From the NCBI GenBank assembly GCA_014549065.1, contig JACDOX010000131.1, positions 1,437,440-1,501,439 of the forward strand: a stretch of 64,000 nt of DNA, given 5' to 3'. This DNA is from Cardinalis cardinalis. Lineage: Eukaryota > Chordata > Aves > Passeriformes > Cardinalidae. Numbering within the stretch: position 1 is the first letter of the stretch; each line of letters begins with the position of its first letter. Below are positions 56,491 through 64,000 of this stretch, one piece after another. The notes beneath the pieces were generated by a model. That model was given only the letters and a program-made list of their open reading frames with translations. It was not told where the DNA came from and ran no database searches. Made by a program: the position numbers and the translations under genes.

Positions 56491-56867
56491 AAAGAGGGAG
56501 GGCACCACAAGATGCATCCTGGTTCTGTGCTCATGCTCACAACAAGGGTCCTGCTCACCTCCCTGCTGCTCAGCCAGGTCAGTCTGTGCTCCCATCTCTT
56601 CCCAGCCCAGGAAAGGCAGGTTTAGGGCTGGTTTAGGGCNTTCCATAGCAGGCAGGATTTTCCCTCACAAAGGAATTTGCCAGCTAGGCCCCAGAACGTG
56701 ACCCAGGTAATGAGCTTTGTCATTTGTCTCATGCAGGAGCTATTTTGGGAGCCAAACCAGCTTTTGTGCTCTGCTGAAAGGCTTTGAACTCAGAGGGGCT
56801 GTCTCGGGGATGCCTCTGACAGTGAGAGCCATAACACCCACCCTGACATATCCAGCACAGCTGGTGG

Positions 56868-56972
56868 GGGAAGCTTTCCCAGGAAAGGCTGGGATTTTCC
56901 AAGATTTCCCAGGAAAAGCTGGGATTTTCCAAGATTTCCCAGGAAAAAAGCTGGAATTTTCCAAGGGAACAT
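56868..56972. repeat. ~32-bp tandem repeat, three copies
   Basis: CCCAGGAAA(A)GCTGGGATTTTCCAAGATTT is repeated three times; the last copy has extra A's. Confidence 0.9.
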
Positions 56973-57534
56973 CAATCTTTGGGTAGGAGGGGAGATCCAG
57001 GCTCTCCAGGGGGGTGCTCCTGGCACCAAGTCACAGCTCAAGGAGGGTTTGGACAATGNTCTCATGCACAGGGTGGGATTCTTGGGGCTGTGCAGGGCCA
57101 GNAGTTGGACCTGATGCTCCTTGTGGGTCCCTCNCATTCCAGGATATTCTGTGATTCTCTGATCCTGCCCATCCAGAGGCAGAGATGCTGGAGCTGGGGC
57201 TGCCCGTGCTCAGCTGCAGCGTGGTGGGAATCCCAAGCATGAAGATGCTCTGCAGGAGCAAGAGCCTGGATTGTCCCATGGGACAGCAGCACCTTGGGAG
57301 GCCCCACGGTGGCCCTGGGAAAACAAAATGTTCCCAGAGAAACATTCATGGTTTATCCAGGAGGAGATGCACACAAACACCCTCTTGAGCCCTGCGTATC
57401 CCAACATGTGGAACAACCTGACCCAATTTTGGAATCCCACCACCAGGGCCTGGGGCTGACATGGACAAAGAGCAAGGAGTGGGATCAGTGGTGGGACTCC
57501 AAATTTGTCCTCCCCAGCCCTGTAAAGGGGTCAG

Positions 57535-57740
57535 GTCACAGAATCCCAGAATGGTTTGGATTGGAAGGAACCTTCAAGATCATCCAATTCCAGCCCCCTG
57601 CCATGGACAGGGACACCTTCCACCATCCCAGGTTGCTCCAAACCCCATCCAGNCTGGCCTGGAACATTTCCAGGGGTGGAGTAGCCACAGCTTTCCTGGA
57701 AACCTTTTCCAAGTGTCCCANTCTGGACTTCACTGGATGC
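57535..57740 (-). mobile_element. CR1 LINE 3' fragment
   Basis: Antisense CR1: CACAGAATCCCAGAATGGTT, GGATTGGAAGGAACCTTCAA, CCATGGACAGGGACACCTTC. Confidence 0.88.
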
Positions 57741-58209
57741 CAGTGGAAGTTTTACCTCCACAAGAAGGAAAACCAGCCCCTGCCCAGAGCAGCACACACG
57801 TGCTGATGGACAGGGTGGATTTTTGTGCCAGAAGAGTGATTTTGCTTATCTTCCACTGCACACAGATGAGCTTATTAAAGCAAAGTAGGTCAGGCACATG
57901 ATATAACAGTGTGATCTGTGTGAAAGGCACTGGGAGGTGTTCATTGTGCTGAGACACTCCACTCCTGATGGATTTATTCCACTTCACACAAAAACACTCG
58001 GCCAGAGCCAAATCCNCCCAACAAAGCCAGGAGCAAGCTCCCCACTAACTTCAGCGAGACCAAGATTTCAGCATCAGTCCCTGGTTTCTGCAGAGAGTAT
58101 TTCAAGGACTCCACAAAAGGAACTACTACCTCTGGATTCTCTGGAAAATAAAAAGAAGATGGATAAAATTAAAAATAAATAAAGGAGTACAGTGCTGACT
58201 TCAGAGGGA

Positions 58210-58402
58210 GGATGGCTTTACTCCTCCAGGCTGTAACAGTTTGTGCCATCATTGAACATCAAAATCACAGAGTCCCAGGGTGGTTTGGGTTGGGAGGGAC
58301 CTTAAAGNTCNTCCAGTTCCAGCCCCTACCATGGGCAGGGNCACCTTCCATAGGCCAGGCTGCTCCAAGCCCCNTCCAGCCTGGCTTTGAACACTTCTGC
58401 CA
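58210..58402 (-). mobile_element. CR1 LINE 3' fragment with shared flank (copy 2)
   Basis: Antisense CR1 tail nearly matching 55521-55700, including the non-CR1 flank GATGGCTT..CTCCTCCAGGCTG. Several Ns. Confidence 0.82.
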
Positions 58403-59149
58403 CACTTGTAGCTCTGCAGGAACATGAACAGCCACATCTGTGCCTTCCCCCAGCTGAAAGTAAACCAGATTTTGTCCTCCCTCACTCCCAACTTCCTCCT
58501 CTCTCTGACCTGGCTGGCACAGATGCTGACACAGGCCTGAAGGCTGGACTCAGCCCAGGACTTCATTTCACCTCCCAGACAGAAGATTANTCTCATTTAG
58601 GCATGAGCAGGCCCTGACTGCTCACTGGTGAGCAGCTGGAAGTGGTTCCCNCTCCAAGAGGTGTCAGATCCAGCAGAAGATGCCTGCCCTGGGCTGGCAG
58701 GGATAATCTCTCCCTCCCTGGTGACAGGCACCATCCAACGTTATCAAATCCAGCTCGTGGCTCCTGCTCAATCAGCAGCTTATTTAGAAAAGTCAGTTTG
58801 CTAATTGAGAAAAGTTTAATGAATTTTGGGTGTACAGGAAGAAAAAAAAAAAAAGATTACTTTATATTACCGATGTGTTCATTTGAAAAATTCATTACAT
58901 TTATGTATTGTGTTTTCATGTAAATACCTCAGCCAAAATGTATTAGCAAAGAATACAATATTATGGTTCATGGTTCATGTGGTATCTGAAAGGAATAATT
59001 GTATAACTAATCAGTGAAAACAAAGTAAATGTTCCTCTTGAGCTTGTACAATAAAAAACTGAATTAAAACTATTCAGGCTCAAAAATGCAAATATGCCAT
59101 GTTTCCCATCAGCAAGAAAATAAAAAAAAATTAATATTTAGAAACCCCC
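58403..59149. other. Intergenic, nothing recognised
   Basis: No gene or repeat family was recognised; a poly-A run lies at 58842-58854. Confidence 0.4.
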
Positions 59150-59665
59150 CTGCAGTACTGGGTTCAGGTCTGAGGGCCCCAGCTTGAGAAGGATGTGGGG
59201 ATGCTGGAGTGGGTCCAGAGGAGGCCACAAACATTCTCCAAGGGCTGGAGCCCCTCTGCTCTGGAGCCAGGCTGGGAGAGCTGGGGCTGCTCACCTGGAG
59301 AGGAGAAGGCTCCAGGGAGAGCTCAGAGCCCCTGGCAGGGCCTGCAGGGGCTCCAGGAGAGCTGGAGAGGGACTGGGGACAAGGGATGGAGGGACAGGAC
59401 AAGAGGAAATGGTTTCAAACTGACAAAGATGGGGTTAAATGGGATTTTGGGAAGAAATTCTTCTCTGTGAGGGTGCTGAGGCCCTGGCACAGGGTGCTCA
59501 GAGCAGCTGTGGCTGCTCCATCCCTTGAGTGCCCAAGGCCAGGTTGGATGGAGCTTGGAGCAGCCTGGGATAGTGGAAAGTGTCCCTGCTCANGGCAGGG
59601 AGCTGGAACCTGATGGACTTTAAGGTCCCTTTGCAACCCAAACCATCCTAGGGTTCTGGAATTCA
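59150..59665 (+). mobile_element. CR1 LINE 3' fragment (longest in the window)
   Basis: About 515 bp of sense CR1, from GCAGTACTGGGTTCAGGTCT through GGGACAGGACAAGAGGAAAT to CTTTGCAACCCAAACCATCC. It corresponds to the reverse-transcriptase-distal and 3' UTR part of CR1. No intact ORF. Confidence 0.9.
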
Positions 59666-61140
59666 AGGACCCAGGGTCTCTGGGATTTTCCGTCTGTCTC
59701 ATCTCAAGGCACTGCCCCAGTGTTTGTTCAAACAACTCCCCTGTCCTACAGCCCCGCCAAACAGCTCAGGCCTGGACTTGGGCAGCTCACTTTGGGGATG
59801 GTTTTTAAATGCAACTTNCTCAAATGACCCCTGCAGTGTTAGGGCAGAATGGGAACAAGGTGATTAATGCACAGGAACAACCCCAGGGTCTCCCAGAGAA
59901 CAACCTGCAGTGTTTGAATGCACCCAAAGCAGACAACTGACGCTGGCATTTGTAATTCCACTCCAATCCCAGTGATTTCCCATCCATTCCTCTCTTTCCA
60001 TGTACCAATGCAGCTCAGACAGGCANCATGAGACAGCTTTTCTCAGGGGTGTCTCAGGGATCCCTGTCCTTGCACAGCCTGCTCTGAAACCCACAGACCA
60101 GAGCCACACTGAGATGAATTTTGGGAAGCAGAGGGTCTGGGTGAGCAGCACAGCCCGTGGAATTGGTACAGCAGGGGCACAGTCTCTGTGCTTCCCAGAG
60201 GGCAGGGATATGCTGCAANCAGGTGAGAAGGAGGGGGAAAAGCCAAGGGGAATCCTCCTGACTCTGTTCACTCCCAAAAGTAGGGGGAAAGGAGGTTTTG
60301 CTCAGACTACGGAGAACTCAGTGGGGTCACTGATGCTGTGTCTCTGTTGGACCTCAGACAATGCACATTGGAGCCTCCTGGATGGGATTTTCCTGTCCTG
60401 ACAGCAAAGGAAAAATTTTTTTAAAAGGGAAGGGAAAGGGAAAAAAAATCCACTCTCAGCACCACTGGTGACACTCTGATTTTCACAGCCAACTGCCAAC
60501 AGCTTTTTCCTCACTCAGTACAAGCAGGGCTGATGAGCTTTCACCCAGGCTGCCAGCAAGGAAGGGGTTTGCTGCTCCTTNAGCAAATCCCCAAAGAGCA
60601 GAGGCAGAGGAGATCCAGCACCCGCAGCAGAGGGTGGAGATGGAGGATGGAGAACATCCAGAGCTGCTCACCTGGGCAGGATGAGGAGGCATGCCCAGGA
60701 TAAATAAAGNCATACAGGATGCCCTGTGTGGGGTGACACAAGTCCTGCAGCTCTCAATGGATTGGGGGCCCCAAACCCCATCCCCAGCCCAGCAGCCNGG
60801 TGTCCCTTTTCCCAGAACCAGGCTCATTCCCGAGGCACAGCGTTAACATCAGCAGTGCTAAATTATTCACTGCCTCAGGGCACTCTGAGCCAGAGCTGGA
60901 TGAAAGCACTCAGGAAGGCTCTCACAGCATCCTTGGGGGCTGCCACAGTGTCCTGGGTCATGGTGGCTGCGAGGAAGGAGCTGGATCCTTCTCGGAGGGG
61001 CAGGAGGAGCTGCCAAGTGCCCTCGGAGCTGGCCCCGGGCAGCGTGCACTGGCTCTGTGCAGCCACAAGAGTGTGCCTGCAGCACAGCTTTGGGAAAACC
61101 GGTGGGATGATGCTAAAAACTCTCCTCCTCTACGTGATTT
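59666..61140. other. Intergenic, nothing recognised
   Basis: No gene or repeat family was recognised; moderate GC content. Confidence 0.4.
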
Positions 61141-61146
61141 AAAAAA

Positions 61147-61766
61147 TGCCGGAACCCAGGCCATCCCTCTGGCTGTCCTGAGCAGCCCAGACCCCTGCCA
61201 GGGGGCTCAGAGACCCTGGCACAGAGCCCAAGATGCCCCTGTGGGTTTGGTTATGACCCGTGGAGCAAATTACCAACCTTGTATGAAGATCTGCAAGCCA
61301 CGACAGTTTATGTAGAATGACAGTGAATTTATCACAAGGTGAAACAGTAGATTTTGGGGTTTTTACAATGGGGATTCAGGGGGGCAAGATGGAGGGATCT
61401 GGGCATGTCCAGCCTTTCTCCTTCTTGGCCTCCATCTTCTGCTGTGATATTGGCACTTTTAGATTGGTTTAGAGTAGAAGCTCACTGTCTAACATAGGTG
61501 ATAGGTACTGAGAAGTAATTGTAAACATTGTACACGTAGTTTTTAGTATAAAGACATAACACTGCCCTGGGGCAGGCAGAGTGCCTCGGGCTGTCTTGCT
61601 GAGCGAACCTCGGCAGGATAGGAGAAAGAATTTTATAGATAAGATACAATAAACAACCTTGAGACTGAGAAATTAAGAGCTCTGACTCCTTCTTCGNGTG
61701 CCAAGCNGGGAAAAGAGACTTTCTAACACATCTCAGGGTCACTCTGACCAGCGAGAGATCCCGAGA
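61147..61766 (+). mobile_element. Solo LTR, family 1 (copy C)
   Basis: A 620-bp LTR, the same length as copy A, beginning TGCCGGAACCC and ending GATCCCGAGA. It is flanked by AAAAAA on both sides (61141-61146 and 61767-61772). The TATA-like TTAGTATAAAGAC (about 61536) and AATAAAC (about 61649) are in promoter/poly(A) order. Confidence 0.87.
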
Positions 61767-61772
61767 AAAAAA

Positions 61773-62226
61773 TATGGATATTGATTGATCTAGTACCCAT
61801 ATCCAACTGTGAGGGACAAAAACTCTCTAACAGTTTAGAGTTAGAAAGTGTGTGTTTATTGATCTAGTACCGATATCCAAAAACTCTCTAACAGTTTAAA
61901 GTTATAAAGCGTGTCTTTATTGTGGGATAGCTCCCAAATACACACTGCAATTTACAGGTGATTACAGAGCCCTTTTATCTATACAAGTGTTGAGTACCCA
62001 AAATACAAATGCATATTCATCACTTTGGTACATCCCATTCCCAATATGGATATTGATCTAGGACTGATATCNAAAACCTCTCTAAAGTTAAAAAGTGTGT
62101 GTTTATNGTGGGATAGCTCCCAAATACACACCACAATTTACAGGTGATTACAGAGTCTTTACCTATACAAGTATTGAATACCCAAAATACAAATACATAT
62201 TCATAACTCTGGTACATCCCATTCCA
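61773..62226. repeat. Complex tandem duplication
   Basis: A GATCTAGTACCGATATCC / AAAACTCTCTAACAGTTTA / GTGTGTTTATTG module occurs twice at 61780-61920 and once at 62050-62108. A following GGGATAGCTCCCAAATACAC block repeats with a 186-bp offset (61922 and 62108). It may be part of another LTR or a satellite; I cannot name it. Confidence 0.75.
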
Positions 62227-62639
62227 ATGGTAATTAGTCCAAAAGCCATTAAGCATGTGTAGTTTGTTCCTTGAAATGGGTGGGTGGTCCCTTTCATGGG
62301 GAGGGGTCCCAAAATGAGGAAGTAAATGAAGTCTTCCTCATTCTGACCTTTCTACCTTTTCAATGCAGATATCACAAATGAACNCTTGGTGGGACTCCTA
62401 CTCATTTGGTTTCAGAACAGAGGANGCCTNCAATTGTCTCATGTTCCCAAAAGCTATTTATCAGTTTCTATATTCTTCGTTATAAACCCAGCTCACCAAA
62501 CATTGTGCTGACAAGCAATCTGTTATTAGTTAACTACTAACTCTTAACTTCATCAAGGCCTACCCATTTATTTTAATTAACTNNAATAAAGCTTATCTCT
62601 AACTAAAATCTTAGCTCCTCTAAAATCTCTAAATGCCTT

Positions 62640-63356
62640 AAAGTTTATGTCTCATACAAGAGAAGGGTTCTGGCTCTGCCCTCCTCCTGCACAGGATCCC
62701 CCTCTCNTTAAGGACCAGCCACGACTCTTGGCTGGAGGGAAAGATCAGGGTTTTGGAGCAGGCACTCTGGAGGTTCTCAGCTGCTTTTTCTGCCTCTGTC
62801 AAGGTCGGNATTGAAGAGCTCAAAACGATGTTTCNTGCTCAGACTCAGGTGTTTNTTNTTTCTTNTCTATGTTACAGTCTCACAAGCAGTGAGCTCTGCA
62901 GTATTTCACCAACAAGCTACAAAATGGCTNNCTATCTTNCTTTNCAAGGTCTTTTAAGGCTAAACTATCCAATTAAGAAATTANACCTAAATTATTTTCA
63001 CTTTTAACACAATAACTAATCACTCCAAGTCCGCAATGCAGACTTTTCTGTCCAATTACAAAACACCACCCAAACCCATGGAGAACAAGGAAGAAGAAGG
63101 TGAAGAAGAAGGACCAGCCTCCTCCCTAAAACCTCCATCTTGCTTTATATTTATTACTATATTCTAAAACCTTAAACTCTAGGTTTTCCACCCAGTGATA
63201 TTACACACTTCTGATCAAACTCCACACCCACAATCCCAGTGCTATCAATCAATTTTGGAAGCCTTCTCCACGGCCTCAGGTCAAATATAGTATTTCCTTG
63301 AGGGTCTGTGCCCTTCAGCAGAAAGTTTAAAATTCTCATCACCCAGGGTTCCAGCA
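62640..63356 (-). mobile_element. Probable LTR, family 3 (copy F)
   Basis: In its own sense it starts TGCTGGAACCCTGGG at 63356, like copies D1 and D2. It shares blocks such as CAAAATGGCT, CAAGGTCTTTT and CATCTTGCTT with D1 in the same order. Many Ns. The 3' boundary is uncertain. Confidence 0.5.
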
Positions 63357-63519
63357 GCAGTCTTTGGTTGCATGTCTGGGTAGGCATTTTCTGCCTCCAG
63401 CATGTTTTTATTTTCAGGCTCCTTAAAGCTGTAAACTCCAGAGANGGCTCCCTGCATCTGCAGGGTGAGGTTCTTCTCGCAGACCTTTAAGAAGTGTCCT
63501 TACTTCATCCTTGGCAGAA

Positions 63520-63592
63520 GAGCTGCATTAATTGTTGGACTTGATGACCTTCGAGGTGTTTTTCAGCTTTAATGATTCTGTATTCCCANGCT
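63520..63592 (+). mobile_element. Short CR1-like 3' tail
   Basis: TGTTGGACTTGATGACCTTC, then TTTTTCAGCTTTAATGATTC: a degenerate sense CR1 end. Confidence 0.55.
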
Positions 63593-63827
63593 CTGAGCTG
63601 GTTACTCAGGCTCTTTATTCTGGATATGCATCCCTAGGGCAAGACCATCCAAACTTCCCCCAGTGACTGCAGGATGAACAGAGACTGCAGCATTAAAAAG
63701 TGGCTTTCAGTGCATGTAAAGGGAGCCAAGGGTGTTTATTGCAGCTCTAGGGGTTGCTGCCTGTAGATTTTGTGTTTGGCCAGCCAAACTGATCTAAAAA
63801 TTCACTCCTGTTGTCTGAGACCTGCTT

Positions 63828-64000
63828 TCACAGAATCACAAAATCATTAAAGTTGGAAAAGACCTACAAGATCATTGAGTCCAGCCTTTGACTGATCACC
63901 ACTTGGTCAACCAGACCAGAGCCCTGAGTGCCACATCCTGTCATTTCTTGAACACCTCCAGGGCTGGGGACCCCATCACTTCCCTGGGCAGCCCACTCCA
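63828..64000 (-). mobile_element. CR1 LINE 3' fragment, cut by the window edge
   Basis: Antisense CR1 of another subfamily: CACAGAATCACAAAATCATT, GTTGGAAAAGACCTACAAGA, TCATTGAGTCCAGCC. It continues beyond position 64000. Confidence 0.88.

Noticed and set aside
38017..64000. First exon of the next gene expected by synteny (such as NAA30)
   Set aside because: No frame or splice-flanked segment resembling it was found; it probably lies beyond the right edge.

Overview
This window is vertebrate nuclear DNA from a bird, probably a songbird. It has widely spaced exons with consensus splice sites, many fragments of the avian LINE CR1, and several solo LTRs of endogenous retroviruses. No bacterial, plasmid or phage features were seen. 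Isolated single N bases are scattered throughout, a few of them inside exons.

Two protein-coding genes are complete at the coding level and lie head to head. EXOC5 (exocyst subunit Sec10) runs on the minus strand from its ATG at 26433 to its stop at 578, in 18 coding exons that encode 707 residues. AP5M1 (mu subunit of adaptor complex AP-5) runs on the plus strand from 26670 to 37940, in 8 coding exons that encode 487 residues. All exon phases close in both genes. The start codons are 236 bp apart inside one CpG island, so the two genes share a bidirectional promoter. Both proteins act in membrane traffic: exocyst tethers secretory vesicles at the plasma membrane, and AP-5 works at late endosomes. 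The same pair is adjacent in mammals near OTX2; that synteny is from knowledge, not from this window.

Region by region: 1-577 is EXOC5 3' UTR or flank. 578-26433 is EXOC5. 26100-26800 is the CpG island. 26940-27350 is a G-rich minisatellite in AP5M1 intron 1. 30600-32353 is a stack of nested LTRs ending 24 bp before AP5M1 exon 2. 32378-38016 holds the rest of AP5M1 and its poly(A) signal. 38017-64000 has no gene I can recognise. It holds CR1 fragments, LTRs, a 2-kb inverted-repeat structure around a 160-bp satellite (43815-45870), other tandem repeats, and AT-rich stretches that look like candidate regulatory elements.

The most notable observations are: a solo LTR whose target site begins at intron position +6 of EXOC5 exon 17; the LTR stack beside AP5M1 exon 2; three copies of one LTR family with TG...GA termini and perfect 6-bp target duplications; a GC-AG intron in EXOC5; and the large inverted repeat. 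No wholly new biological system was found.
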